This document shows positions 25,196 to 34,942 of a DNA stretch of 52,980 nucleotides, one piece after another. Source of the DNA: Fidelibacterota bacterium (GTDB taxonomy: Bacteria > Fidelibacterota > Marinisomatia > SCGC-AAA003-L08 > D37C17); assembly GCA_014381415.1 (NCBI GenBank), contig JACNLQ010000060.1:1-52980 (forward strand). Reading direction: 5' to 3'. The notes below the pieces were generated by a model, which saw nothing but the letters and a program-made list of their open reading frames with translations, was not told where the DNA came from and did not search any database. A program made the translations under genes and the position numbers. Numbering within the stretch: position 1 is the first letter of the stretch; every line of letters begins with the position of its first letter.

Positions 25196-26129
25196 AATAA
25201 ATATCCTGAGTCATAGATTTTGGAAAGCCAATCAGTTTTACTTCCAGCTCTAAATTTATATGGAATTTTTTAGCCACATATTTTTTAGCAAGCTTAATTA
25301 GATACAAGACATCTGCTGCCGTTGCATCGCCCATATTTACAATAAAGTTGGCGTGTTTTTCAGAGATTGCTGCTCCGCCTTGTTCAGTACCTTTTAATCC
25401 GGCTTTATCAATGAGATATCCAGCGGCTAAAGAATCAGACGGATTTTTAAAAATACTTCCAGCAGACCTAAATTTAAGAGGTTGGTTAGACTTTCTTCCC
25501 TCTGAGGCTGTCTTTCTTTCTTTCAAAATATCAGCAGGTCTTCCCCGTTTGCATTGAAACATAGCTTCCAAAAGAATTTCATTTTTGGGGAAGGTTGAGT
25601 GACGATATGAAAATTCAATCTCACCTTTCTTATAGGATTTTATAATACCTTTTATGGTCATGGTTTTTGCTTCTTCAAAATATTTTGATATTTCACTTCC
25701 AAATGCACCAGCGTTCATTATGAGTGCTCCGCCAACTGTTCCTGGTACGCCAATGAGACTTTCCAATCCGCCTATCTGCGCAGCCATGGCCTGTTTCACC
25801 ATGGTTCCCAGCATGACTCCAGATTCAACAATAATCTGAGAATTTTTCTTTATGCTGAGGTTTTTGAAAGACTTTTTTAAAGAGATCACTATTCCGTCGA
25901 AGCCTTTATCCCAAACCAGGATATTAGAACCGGAGCCAATAAAAATGGCAGATATATTTTTCTTAAATGCATAATTCAGAAGCGTAGATAATTCTTCCCT
26001 GGTATTTGGTAATACCATACAGGCAGCAGGACCTCCAATACCGAAAGTGGTATGCTTGGCTAATGGCTCATCAAATGTCATTACAGATGTGAGCATTTTA
26101 CGTAAGTCTTGTTTCTGTTTTTGGTTCAA
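25188..26129 (-). CDS. murB: UDP-N-acetylenolpyruvoylglucosamine reductase MurB
   Basis: A 313-residue FAD enzyme that reduces UDP-GlcNAc-enolpyruvate to UDP-MurNAc with NADPH. KHTTFGIGGPA (25-35), IGSGSNILVWD (about 64-74), GVPGTVGGALIMNAGAFG (about 127-144), FSYRHSTF and the proton-donor region FRSAGSIFKNP (about 237-247) are all present. A four-base overlap with murC upstream and an eight-base overlap with ftsQ downstream show tight coupling. Confidence 0.97.
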   Translation of the reverse strand: MNQKQKQDLRKMLTSVMTFDEPLAKHTTFGIGGPAACMVLPNTREELSTLLNYAFKKNISAIFIGSGSNILVWDKGFDGIVISLKKSFKNLSIKKNSQIIVESGVMLGTMVKQAMAAQIGGLESLIGVPGTVGGALIMNAGAFGSEISKYFEEAKTMTIKGIIKSYKKGEIEFSYRHSTFPKNEILLEAMFQCKRGRPADILKERKTASEGRKSNQPLKFRSAGSIFKNPSDSLAAGYLIDKAGLKGTEQGGAAISEKHANFIVNMGDATAADVLYLIKLAKKYVAKKFHINLELEVKLIGFPKSMTQDIYYA

Positions 26130-27502
26130 TTTGTAATTGCCTCATAAATCCCTTCGCATTGACGCCATATATTGCCTGCGCCCATAGTTATTATCATATC
26201 AGCAGGGCAAACGAGTTCTTTTAATCGAGCAGGAATGTTGGTTTGCTCGGGTATCAACTCAACATGTTTATGCCCAAGCCGTTCAGCTTCATCTGAAATT
26301 ATTTGAGCCGTAATTCCAAGCAGGGGTTTTTCCCTTGCCTGATAAATGTCTGTCACAATGAGGATATCCGCCTGCAAAAATGCCTCTGCAAAGTCGTGGT
26401 AAAAATCTCTGGTTCGGGTGAATAAATGGGGTTGAAAAATAGCTATTACGCGGTTATTCCAGCCAGTTTTAGCAGCTTTTAATGTAGCTGATACTTCCGT
26501 TGGATGATGGGCATAATCATCGACAATCATTATATTCTTATCAGTGGTATATTTAATATCGAAGCGTCTGCGAACCCCGGTATATTGGTCCAATCCGGCT
26601 TGAATTTTATCAAAAGGAGTATCCAGTTCCAATGCCAGTACAGCAGCACCCAATGCATTTTTCACATTATGTTCACCGGGAACATGAACCGTTAATTCTC
26701 CTTGTGGCACCCCGTTTATGGAAAGGGTGAAAGTGGAGTGGTTATTTTCAAATTTTAAATTAGAAGCCTGAATTTCCGCATCCTCATGAACCCCAAATGT
26801 CACCACCGGCCGTTTAATATTGGGAATTATTGAAGTAGCATTATGATTATCAATACATACCCCTACCCTTCCATAAAAGGGAACCGCATTGGCAAATTGA
26901 GTGAATGCCATTTGCAGGTCTTCCAGATTTTCATAACAGTCTAAATGCTCTAAATCTAAATTGGTGATGAGCCCCATGGTTGGCTGAAGAGTGAGAAAGC
27001 TTCTATCAAATTCATCTGCCTCAACCACTATAACATCTCCGCTGCCGGAGATAGTATTGCTCTGGAATTTATTCACAATCCCGCCAATTACCATGGTGGG
27101 GTTAAGTTCTGCAGCGGTTAATATTTCGCCCAACATGGAACAGGTGGTGGTTTTTCCATGGGTACCAGCAATGGCAATACTGGTAGGTTTTACTTTCAAT
27201 AGTTCAGCCAGCATTTCTGCACGGCGTATAACCGGAACCAGTTTATTTTCTGCAGCTATTATTTCAGGATTACCCTGCTGAACCGCTGACGAGTACACAA
27301 CCACATCAGCGCCATTTACATTTTCTCCTGAATGACCTTCGGATATTGTTAGTCCCATTGATTGTAGATTGTTGGTTCGTTCAGAGCTGTTTTGATCTGA
27401 ACCGCTAATTGTAAAACCAAGTTTATGCAGAAGTTCAGCCATTCCGCTCATTCCAATACCGCCAATCCCCACAAAATGAATATGATTTGTTTTACCAAAC
27501 AT
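26126..27502 (-). CDS. murC: UDP-N-acetylmuramate--L-alanine ligase MurC
   Basis: A 458-residue Mur ligase that adds L-Ala to UDP-MurNAc, the first amino acid of the stem peptide. VGIGGIGMSGMAELL (11-25) is the UDP-binding Rossmann start, IAGTHGKTTT (111-120) the ATP loop, and DDYAHHPTEV the MurC-type signature in the third domain. The start overlaps the murG stop (ATGA). Confidence 0.98.
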   Translation of the reverse strand: MFGKTNHIHFVGIGGIGMSGMAELLHKLGFTISGSDQNSSERTNNLQSMGLTISEGHSGENVNGADVVVYSSAVQQGNPEIIAAENKLVPVIRRAEMLAELLKVKPTSIAIAGTHGKTTTCSMLGEILTAAELNPTMVIGGIVNKFQSNTISGSGDVIVVEADEFDRSFLTLQPTMGLITNLDLEHLDCYENLEDLQMAFTQFANAVPFYGRVGVCIDNHNATSIIPNIKRPVVTFGVHEDAEIQASNLKFENNHSTFTLSINGVPQGELTVHVPGEHNVKNALGAAVLALELDTPFDKIQAGLDQYTGVRRRFDIKYTTDKNIMIVDDYAHHPTEVSATLKAAKTGWNNRVIAIFQPHLFTRTRDFYHDFAEAFLQADILIVTDIYQAREKPLLGITAQIISDEAERLGHKHVELIPEQTNIPARLKELVCPADMIITMGAGNIWRQCEGIYEAITN

Positions 27503-28074
27503 CAGCTGATTGCGATTTCCATAATAGTTGATACAATGTTTTCAGTAGCGTCCGGTGCTGCCATTTGAATTGATTGTTTTTCCATCTCCTGAATTTTCTC
27601 AGGCTTATTGAATAAATCTAAAACGGTTGTTTCTAAATTGCCAGTAGGCAATTTAGACTGAGGCAGTACAACAGCTGCGCCAGACTTAGAAAATGCCTGT
27701 GCATTTTTTAATTGATGATCTCCTGCAGAGTGGGGGAAGGGCACCAGTACCATTGCCTTACCCATGAGTGCCATTTCTGACAATGCCAATGCACCTGCAC
27801 GGGAGACAATTAAGTCCGCAGCAGAGTACAGTGCTCCCATATCATCTGTAAATGGAATTAAATGCACATCAGTTTCATCCACAGATTGGTGGAGGCTTTC
27901 ATAATTAATTTTGCCGCATTGCCAAAGAATTTGAATACCAGATTGGGTATATTTTTTACATTCTTTTTGGAAATGATGGTTCAAAGGAACAGACCCCTGA
28001 CTCCCACCCAAAATAGCCAATACTGGCTGAGAATCATTGCAGTTAAATTTTTGTTTTGCCTGAGCTTTATCCAT
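27502..28074 (-). CDS. murG: MurG, C-terminal part (separated by frameshift)
   Basis: This reading frame holds the UDP-GlcNAc-binding half of MurG: AILGGSQGSVPLN, the IPFTDDMGALYSAADLIVSRAGALALSE donor-site region and VPFPHSAGDHQLKNA. The ATG at 28074 gives 190 residues, but the same frame, read upstream of that ATG, encodes FTGNPVRKDIQI, the conserved linker motif of intact MurG. The real protein therefore continues from the N-terminal ORF through a frameshift at the ten-A run (28118-28127 on this strand). ATG 28074 overlaps the upstream TAA, so re-initiation is possible but would lose the linker. Confidence 0.9.
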   Translation of the reverse strand: MDKAQAKQKFNCNDSQPVLAILGGSQGSVPLNHHFQKECKKYTQSGIQILWQCGKINYESLHQSVDETDVHLIPFTDDMGALYSAADLIVSRAGALALSEMALMGKAMVLVPFPHSAGDHQLKNAQAFSKSGAAVVLPQSKLPTGNLETTVLDLFNKPEKIQEMEKQSIQMAAPDATENIVSTIMEIAIS

Positions 28075-28601
28075 TATTTGAATATCCTTCCGGACAGGAT
28101 TTCCGGTGAAAATTGGATTTTTTTTTTCAAATGAATTGCAGCATCATTGTAAGCAATGCAGATAGCATCAACCCTTGATGCTAAGTGCCGAGTGGTAATT
28201 CCCGGAAATGAATTTTGTTCCTGAATGACTGTCTTGATTCCTTTATGAATGGCAGCAAGAAGAGGCAAGCCAGATGAATATCCACCGGTTCCAATTACCA
28301 CCTGGGGCTTAAAGTTATGAAGTAATTTCCATGATTGGTAATAGGAGTGCAAAAATCTAAAGGGGAAAAGAATATTTTTCACTATTGAATTCAAATTGAA
28401 TTGACGTTGAATACCACGAATGTTAAGAAGTAATTCATTTTCGCTATTATTTGAAAACCGAGCTGCTTCAACCCCAAATTTAGATCCAACATATTTTACT
28501 TCCACCCCTTTTTGAAGCAATGCATCCCGTATTGCCATTGCCGGAAAGAAATGTCCCCCAGTACCACCACCAGTAACTACCATACGGAGATTTTTACTCA
28601 A
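28074..28601 (-). CDS. murG: MurG, N-terminal part (separated by frameshift)
   Basis: Encodes the acceptor-binding half of the lipid II-forming GlcNAc transferase: VVTGGGTGGHFFPAMAI (8-24) with His17, VGTGGYSSG and IQEQNSFPGITTR. After HLKKK the frame enters an out-of-phase tail (IQFSPEILSGRIFK) and stops, at about half the normal length of some 360 residues. One extra A, or two fewer, in the ten-A run restores a full MurG frame (KKNPIFTGNPVRKDI). The gene should be essential and all neighbours are intact, so a sequence error or slippage is more likely than loss. Confidence 0.9.
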   Translation of the reverse strand: MSKNLRMVVTGGGTGGHFFPAMAIRDALLQKGVEVKYVGSKFGVEAARFSNNSENELLLNIRGIQRQFNLNSIVKNILFPFRFLHSYYQSWKLLHNFKPQVVIGTGGYSSGLPLLAAIHKGIKTVIQEQNSFPGITTRHLASRVDAICIAYNDAAIHLKKKIQFSPEILSGRIFK

Positions 28602-29697
28602 ATGAAAATCCTCTATAATAGCTGTTGGTTACGGACCGTCCTTTCTTTGCAATATTAAGAAGAATTCCCATGGACATAAACGTAAAAATGGTGTGTGAAC
28701 CACCATAAGAGATAAAGGGCATGGGAAGACCAGTTGTTGGTGCAAACCCCACCACATAGGCTGCATTAACAAGGAAATATATCATGACAGAAATAAGAAT
28801 GCCAAAAGATAAAAACATGCTGAATAAATCAGGTGCTTCCCTCACCACTGCGAGCCCCTTTGTAAATAGAAACCAAAAAAGACAGAAGAGAACAAAAATT
28901 CCAATAAACCCCAGTTCCTCACCAACAATAGGGAGGATAAAATCGGTATGTGCTTCCGGAAGATAGCCATTTTTAATGATGCTGTCGCCCAGTCCACTGC
29001 CAAAAATTCCGCCGGTTCCCAATGCATTAAGTGATTGAACTTTCTGCTTATCGTTCCAATTTAAGAATCGATCTACGGCATGGGGGGTATTCATTATTTT
29101 TAAGATGAGAGCAATAATTCCCGCAGTTGATAAAACCGATAAATACTGCCAATTTGCTCCAGCAATAAATAGCATTACCATAATAATGGCAGCAATAATC
29201 ATTGTGGTACTGGTGTCAGGTTGAAATAGAATCAATACCAGTGATATCCCCAGAATTGGCGTAAATCTAAAGAGCAGGAACTTCCAATCTTTCAGGTATT
29301 TTTTGTTTTTATCTACAAAGTAAGCAGTAAATATGATAAGACTTACCCGTGCAAAATCAGAGGTAGTCATCCAGCTTCTACCACCGAGTACCAACCAGCG
29401 GGATGCCGGATTATTTCCCTTGAAGAAATATCCCATGATCAGGAAAATCCACGATAAAATGATAAGAGCATAGGCTAGTTCTTTTAGAATACGATAATTC
29501 ATTTGACTAAATAAAAACATTAAAAAAGCACCAATTATGAACCATTTGGTTTGGCGAAGGAAAAAATGCATATAATCTTTGTATTCATTCATAGCAAAAA
29601 TGCTGCTGGCACTGTACATCATTACAATCCCAAACCCCGAAAGTATTAGAATTGTACCCAGGATCAGGTAATCATTTGGATAAGAGCGAATAGTCAA
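28594..29697 (-). CDS. ftsW: Lipid II glycosyltransferase FtsW (SEDS family)
   Basis: A 367-residue membrane protein with about ten helices. SEDS features visible: MMYSASSIFA near 26-35, NNPASRWL near 92-99, the FQPDTSTTMII segment, and the long loop GSGLGDSIIKNGYLPEAHTDFILPIVGEELGFIG with the catalytic-region EAHTDF. It polymerises septal peptidoglycan together with the class B PBP FtsI. Eight bases overlap murG and four overlap murD. Confidence 0.97.
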   Translation of the reverse strand: MTIRSYPNDYLILGTILILSGFGIVMMYSASSIFAMNEYKDYMHFFLRQTKWFIIGAFLMFLFSQMNYRILKELAYALIILSWIFLIMGYFFKGNNPASRWLVLGGRSWMTTSDFARVSLIIFTAYFVDKNKKYLKDWKFLLFRFTPILGISLVLILFQPDTSTTMIIAAIIMVMLFIAGANWQYLSVLSTAGIIALILKIMNTPHAVDRFLNWNDKQKVQSLNALGTGGIFGSGLGDSIIKNGYLPEAHTDFILPIVGEELGFIGIFVLFCLFWFLFTKGLAVVREAPDLFSMFLSFGILISVMIYFLVNAAYVVGFAPTTGLPMPFISYGGSHTIFTFMSMGILLNIAKKGRSVTNSYYRGFSFE

Positions 29698-31073
29698 TTT
29701 GCAAGTTCCAATTTGGTAAAAAATTCAACAAATTTATTTCCCCGTTCTTCATAATTCGAAAATTGGTCAAAACTAGCGCAAGCTGGAGATAAAAGAATTG
29801 TATCACCGGTTTTAGATTGAACATTTGCGCTCATGAGCGCATCCTCAAATTTCTCACAATAGGTTACGGATAAATATTCATTGAGCTGATTTTTAATTTC
29901 AATGCCAGCCTCGCCATAAGCCATAATCGATTTTACACGATTTTCCATTGAAGGAATGAGCTGATTAAAATCAGTAGAACCTTTATCTTTGCCACCCAAA
30001 ATAAGTATTAAATTATCATCAAAACTTTCAATGGCCGCTATTGCTGCAGCGATATTTGTAGCTTTTGAATCATTAAAATAATCCACATTATTAATATTAC
30101 CAACCCATTCCAATCTGTGAGGGATAGGAGTGAAATTAATTATTGAATTATGAATAGCTTGTCGTGAAATACCAAAAGAATGCGCCATTGTTGCGGCAGC
30201 GAGTATATTCTGTAAATTATGAAACCCTTTTAATTTAGTATCTTCAAAATTGAATAAAATATCGGGATTTCCAGCCTCACCGGAAAATACTTTCGTCGCA
30301 TTCAATTTAAAATGACACTTTTCATTTTGCTTAAGAGAAAATGCTACTGATCGAGTGGTATTCATTAGAGACTCGGCTAATATGGGATCATCTGCATTAA
30401 ATACAAGCCAACCCGATTTATCAATTTGAGCAGCTAATTTTAACTTTTCTGTCGCATAGGCATTAATATCTGCGTATCTATCCAAATGATCTGCACTAAT
30501 ATTCAGGATGCCGGCAATGGTGGGTGAAAAGGTATTAATATGTTCCAATTGAAAGCTGCTTAGCTCAAGCACATGAACAGAATTATTGATATTTGAGGTG
30601 AGTTCCCAAAGTACATTTTCAGAAAATGGCATACCAACATTCCCCCCAAGTAAAGAGGTTCTCCCATCGCTGATACACATTTCATGAAGGAGATTTACGG
30701 TGGTTGTTTTACCGTTTGAACCGGTAAGTGCCAAAATAGGGGAAGAGGTGAACCAAGATGCAAATTCTATTTCACTAACGATAGGAATATTCTGACTTTC
30801 ACAATCTTTAATAATTGGCACATCATTGGGTATTCCAGGGCTTTTAATGAGAATATCTGCATCTAGAACAGCATTACTATGCCCGCCGACTTCATGATTA
30901 AAATTACTTATTTTTTCTATAATTTCTGGGGAATTACTCCCTTCACTGATAAAAATTTCAGCTCCGATATGAGTACCAAGCGTACCGGCAGCAATCCCAC
31001 TTTTCCCAGCGCCCAGAATACTAATCTTTGTATTTGCCCAACTATTTTGAGAAATATTATTTATGTCAATCAT
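29694..31073 (-). CDS. murD: UDP-N-acetylmuramoylalanine--D-glutamate ligase MurD
   Basis: A 459-residue Mur ligase. I take the ATG at 31073, which overlaps the mraY stop (ATGA); the longer frame would add 18 residues from within mraY. ILGAGKSGIA (19-28), ALTGSNGKTTT (115-125), a DHLDRY metal/substrate region and NDSKATN (about 338-344) are classic MurD. It adds D-Glu to UDP-MurNAc-L-Ala. Confidence 0.97.
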   Translation of the reverse strand: MIDINNISQNSWANTKISILGAGKSGIAAGTLGTHIGAEIFISEGSNSPEIIEKISNFNHEVGGHSNAVLDADILIKSPGIPNDVPIIKDCESQNIPIVSEIEFASWFTSSPILALTGSNGKTTTVNLLHEMCISDGRTSLLGGNVGMPFSENVLWELTSNINNSVHVLELSSFQLEHINTFSPTIAGILNISADHLDRYADINAYATEKLKLAAQIDKSGWLVFNADDPILAESLMNTTRSVAFSLKQNEKCHFKLNATKVFSGEAGNPDILFNFEDTKLKGFHNLQNILAAATMAHSFGISRQAIHNSIINFTPIPHRLEWVGNINNVDYFNDSKATNIAAAIAAIESFDDNLILILGGKDKGSTDFNQLIPSMENRVKSIMAYGEAGIEIKNQLNEYLSVTYCEKFEDALMSANVQSKTGDTILLSPACASFDQFSNYEERGNKFVEFFTKLELAN

Positions 31074-32173
31074 TGTATTTTGAAGGTAGTTAGGGAAATG
31101 AGTGCTAATAGAATGCCGATAATCCAAAAACGAACAACCACATGGTTTTCCGGCCAGCCCAGTAATTCAAAATGATGGTGTAGGGGTGCCATACGGAAGA
31201 TACGCTTACCTTCACCATATTTTTTCTTCGTATAGCGGAAATAATACACCTGTATCATTACCGATACTGATTCGGCTACAAACACACCGCCAATCATAAA
31301 TAGGAGTATTTCCTTTTTCAGTAAAACTGCCAATGTGCCAAGGGCGGCACCCACAGCCAATGAGCCCGTATCTCCTAGAAATATCTTTGCAGGATTTGCG
31401 TTAAACCACAAGAACCCGATACAGGCGCCTATTAAAGCCAGGCAGAAAATAAATAATTCTCCTGTACCAGGGAGGTAGATGATATTGAGATAATCACTAT
31501 AATCTAAACGACCAGAAGCATAAGCGATAGCGCCAAAAACTAGGGTTGCAATTGCAACCAGACCCGTTGCCAAACCGTCTAATCCATCGGTTAGATTTAC
31601 GGCGTTGGATGTTCCTGTAATAACCAGAATTACCAGGGGAATGTAAAACCATCCAATATCAATGGTTCCATTAGCAACAAAGGGAATAGAAATTGAGGTA
31701 GCAAATTGAGATGAATCGGGGTAATAGATTAAAATCAGCCCAACAATTAATCCCAAACTAATTTGTCCAGCCATTTTATAGCGGGCAATTAATCCCCGGG
31801 GATACTTTTTAATTACTTTTAAATAATCATCTAAGAATCCAATTAATCCCATCCACATTGTTGCCAAGAGGATCAGTAAAATATGTTTATCTCCTACTTT
31901 TGCCCAAAGGAAAGTGGGAAGGATAACTGCCAATAACACAATTATCCCTCCCATTGTTGGAGTACCCTCTTTTTTGAGGTGAGATTCAGGCCCATCTAAT
32001 CGTATAGTCTCACCAATTTGGCGAGACTGGAGTGTGCGGATGATTTTAGGCCCGAAGAGGAAACTGATTAAGAGAGCAGTAAGTGCGGCACCAACTGCCC
32101 GAAATGAAATATACCCAAATACATTGAATCCAAAGAAAAATTCTCGAAGGGGATAGAGTAAATGGTAAAACAT
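31070..32173 (-). CDS. mraY: Phospho-N-acetylmuramoyl-pentapeptide-transferase MraY
   Basis: A 367-residue enzyme of about ten helices that moves phospho-MurNAc-pentapeptide onto undecaprenyl phosphate, making lipid I. GTPTMGGI, GFLDDYLKV (aspartate pair), AVNLTDGLDGLATG and FLGDTGSLA are all present, with MAPLHHHFEL-type C-terminal His residues. One-base TAATG-type junction with murF and a four-base overlap with murD. Confidence 0.98.
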   Translation of the reverse strand: MFYHLLYPLREFFFGFNVFGYISFRAVGAALTALLISFLFGPKIIRTLQSRQIGETIRLDGPESHLKKEGTPTMGGIIVLLAVILPTFLWAKVGDKHILLILLATMWMGLIGFLDDYLKVIKKYPRGLIARYKMAGQISLGLIVGLILIYYPDSSQFATSISIPFVANGTIDIGWFYIPLVILVITGTSNAVNLTDGLDGLATGLVAIATLVFGAIAYASGRLDYSDYLNIIYLPGTGELFIFCLALIGACIGFLWFNANPAKIFLGDTGSLAVGAALGTLAVLLKKEILLFMIGGVFVAESVSVMIQVYYFRYTKKKYGEGKRIFRMAPLHHHFELLGWPENHVVVRFWIIGILLALISLTTFKIQ

Positions 32174-33504
32174 TAGCCTTGCAATCCTATAATTATATCT
32201 TCCATTTTCATACCCCGGGAACCTTTCACATAAACAACATCACCTTCTGAAATAAACGCTTTCAAGTCAGTTAATAACGTTGTTTTGTCATCGTAATATT
32301 GATGAAAGATTGCAGCACCATTCATTGCCTTAATGGTATGCCGGGTTAAATCGCCAAAGGCAAAAACAGCATCCACTTTTTTTTCTGATAAATATTTTCC
32401 TAAAGTTTGATGGTGATCCTTTTCCAATTCACCCATTTCCAGCATATCACCTATAACAGCAATTTTCCGTTTTCCTTCATAAAGAGAAGTGAGATTATTT
32501 ATTCCAGTACGAGCGGATTCAAGATTGGCATTGTAACTATCATTTATTACCATTATATCTTGGATTTGTAAAATATTTCCGCGACCGACAGGCAGTTGAA
32601 AAGATTCAATTTGAGATTTTATAACTTGTGCGTCCATTCCTAAATGAGAGGCTATGGAGAATACAGCCAAAGCATTCATTCCCATTGTTTCTGATTTTGC
32701 TGATAAGTTGATAGCAATATTGTTGATGATTAGCATCTTTTTACCCGAAGACCAATTCCCTCGATAATCTGCAGGTTTGGTAAAAGAATATTCTACTCCC
32801 TTACAGGGAATTGACATTTTAGAAATGAAAGGGTCATCTATATTTATAAATGCCACACCATCCTCTGGCAGAGAAGAAAACAGGGCTGATTTTGTTTTTG
32901 CCACCTCATTAATATATTCAAAATACTCCAAATGGGATTCATACACATTTGTTATGAGACCCATGTTTGGCTGGACGATATTGCAAATATATTCTATTTC
33001 ACCTGGCATGCTTGCACCCATTTCAATAATAGCAGCATCAACATTTTCACCACATTCAAAAATAGACAGAGGTACACCTATGGTACTGTTGAAATTTCCT
33101 CTTGTGGACATTATTTCCATACTTGCAGACAGCACATGTGTTAATAAATCCTTGGTGGTGGTTTTTCCGTTTGATCCGGTAATACCAATCAAAGGGCAGG
33201 TAATATTTTTACGGAAAGCACCAGCCAAGTCATTTAAGAAATTGCGAGTAGACTTCACTTGAAGAGTGGGCAATGGAGTCTCGATATTATTTTCAACTAT
33301 AGCCAGAGTTGATCCAGCACTTTCAGCCTGACTTATGAAATTATGCCCATCGGTACTTTCCCCCTTGAATGCCAGAAAAATATCACCCTGTTTTACATTA
33401 CGGGAGTCTATGCTAATTCCGCTAAAATCAGGAAAATTTGCAGCAGGGAGGATGGAATTAAGCGCAATATTAAAGTTAGATTTATTTTGAATATCAACTC
33501 GCAT
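32173..33504 (-). CDS. murF: UDP-N-acetylmuramoyl-tripeptide--D-alanyl-D-alanine ligase MurF
   Basis: A 443-residue Mur ligase that completes the pentapeptide. It has the N-terminal SIDSRNVKQGDIFLAFKG (31-48), the ATP loop ITGSNGKTTTKDLL (108-121), MGASMPGEIEYI and the NDSYNANLESA signature in the C-terminal half, which is typical of MurF. It overlaps the murE end by eleven bases. No ddl gene is present in this cluster, so D-Ala-D-Ala ligase must be elsewhere. Confidence 0.97.
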   Translation of the reverse strand: MRVDIQNKSNFNIALNSILPAANFPDFSGISIDSRNVKQGDIFLAFKGESTDGHNFISQAESAGSTLAIVENNIETPLPTLQVKSTRNFLNDLAGAFRKNITCPLIGITGSNGKTTTKDLLTHVLSASMEIMSTRGNFNSTIGVPLSIFECGENVDAAIIEMGASMPGEIEYICNIVQPNMGLITNVYESHLEYFEYINEVAKTKSALFSSLPEDGVAFINIDDPFISKMSIPCKGVEYSFTKPADYRGNWSSGKKMLIINNIAINLSAKSETMGMNALAVFSIASHLGMDAQVIKSQIESFQLPVGRGNILQIQDIMVINDSYNANLESARTGINNLTSLYEGKRKIAVIGDMLEMGELEKDHHQTLGKYLSEKKVDAVFAFGDLTRHTIKAMNGAAIFHQYYDDKTTLLTDLKAFISEGDVVYVKGSRGMKMEDIIIGLQG

Positions 33505-34942
33505 TCGAAAAGTCTTTTATAATTTCAATATCGCTATAAGGAATTTTCTCCAAGCCAATTTCCTGATAATTTTCCTGCCCTTTGCCAAGTACCAGTAAAA
33601 TTGAATTTTCATCCATTTGGTTCATTGCAGTTATGATAGCATTTTTTCGATCTGGAATAACAGTGTAGTTATCACTTGAAAATCCCTGAATGATATCGTC
33701 ATTTATTTTTTCCAATAATTCGGTTCTGGGATTATCCATAGTGACAAAACTAAATTCAGCATATTTTTCTGAAATTTTTGCCATTTCAACTCGTTTACCC
33801 GTATCCCGATTTCCGCCACACCCAAACACTGTAAAAATTTTCACTTGATTATCCATTAGTTTAACCAGATTTGAAAACAGTTTTTCATAAGCATCTGGCG
33901 AATGGGCATAATCCACAAAAACATTTCCCGGACAATCACAGGGGATGCGTTCCATCCTGCCGGGAATAGGTGGTATACTTATAATTGCACTCTCAATTTC
34001 GGGAATTGAAATTCCCATGCTTAAAGCTGCCGCAGATGCAGCCATGACATTTGATAAGTTATATTCACCCATTAGAGCCGTATCAATAGTAATTGCATGC
34101 TCCCTGAATTTCAGCTGAGCCCTGGTTCCCTGTAAACTGAATTCGGATTGAACAGGATGGAGATCGGCTTTTTCATTCATACCAAAAGTGAAAATTTGCG
34201 CAGTTACGGAGGAGCATATTCTTTCTGCATAGGGGTCATCTAAATTTATTACAGCCGTTTTATCAACTGACAAACCCAGGAATAACTGCAGTTTTGAATT
34301 GAAATAATTTTCCATATCACCATGAAAATCCAAATGTTCAGGAGTCAAATTGGAAAAGACGGCAATATCTACGTCTACATCATCCACCCGATGCTGGTCT
34401 AATGCATGGGATGATATTTCCATCACTAAATTATCAACCCCTGCCATTGTGAGGGTTTGGAGCATTTGCTGTAGCTCTACTGATTCGGGTGTAGTAAAAC
34501 CAGTGCTTACCATTCCGGAAGGAGTTTGAAATCCTAATGTTCCTAATGTACCACAGGCAGCGCATGATGATTGTAAAATATGATGCAATATATGAGTTAT
34601 GGATGTTTTGCCATTGGTGCCAGTAATACCCACAATATTCATTTTTTTCGATGGATTGCCATAAAACTGAGCTGAAATTTGCGACATGGCAAGACGGGGA
34701 TCCTTCACCTGCAAAATGGGCACAACTTTAGTTTTTGGACTCCTGCCATTTGATAAAATAGCCACAGCACCATTTTCAATTGCCTGGGGAATAAATTCAT
34801 GTCCATCTGTCTGAATCCCGGAAATAGCAATAAAAAGAGTCCCTGGTTTCACTTTTCGGCTATCGTAAGTGATAGAAGAAATTTCTCGGTTATCGGGAGT
34901 CCCTTTAAATTGAATATTTTTTACTAATTCCTGGAGCTGCAT
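33494..34942 (-). CDS. murE: UDP-MurNAc-tripeptide synthetase MurE, meso-diaminopimelate type
   Basis: A 482-residue ligase starting at the ATG at 34942 that overlaps the ftsI stop (TAATG); an in-frame start 24 codons earlier lies inside ftsI. TYDSRKVKPGTLFIA (25-39), GITGTNGKTS (105-114) and the substrate motif DNPR (403-406) are present. DNPR marks enzymes that add meso-diaminopimelate rather than lysine, so the organism should have DAP-type peptidoglycan. Confidence 0.97.
   Translation of the reverse strand: MQLQELVKNIQFKGTPDNREISSITYDSRKVKPGTLFIAISGIQTDGHEFIPQAIENGAVAILSNGRSPKTKVVPILQVKDPRLAMSQISAQFYGNPSKKMNIVGITGTNGKTSITHILHHILQSSCAACGTLGTLGFQTPSGMVSTGFTTPESVELQQMLQTLTMAGVDNLVMEISSHALDQHRVDDVDVDIAVFSNLTPEHLDFHGDMENYFNSKLQLFLGLSVDKTAVINLDDPYAERICSSVTAQIFTFGMNEKADLHPVQSEFSLQGTRAQLKFREHAITIDTALMGEYNLSNVMAASAAALSMGISIPEIESAIISIPPIPGRMERIPCDCPGNVFVDYAHSPDAYEKLFSNLVKLMDNQVKIFTVFGCGGNRDTGKRVEMAKISEKYAEFSFVTMDNPRTELLEKINDDIIQGFSSDNYTVIPDRKNAIITAMNQMDENSILLVLGKGQENYQEIGLEKIPYSDIEIIKDFSNAS

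Noticed and set aside
27502-28601. Idea that murG is a natural two-protein enzyme coupled by TAATG
   Set aside because: The FTGNPVRKD linker motif is encoded upstream of the second ATG in the second frame, which only a frameshifted single gene explains.
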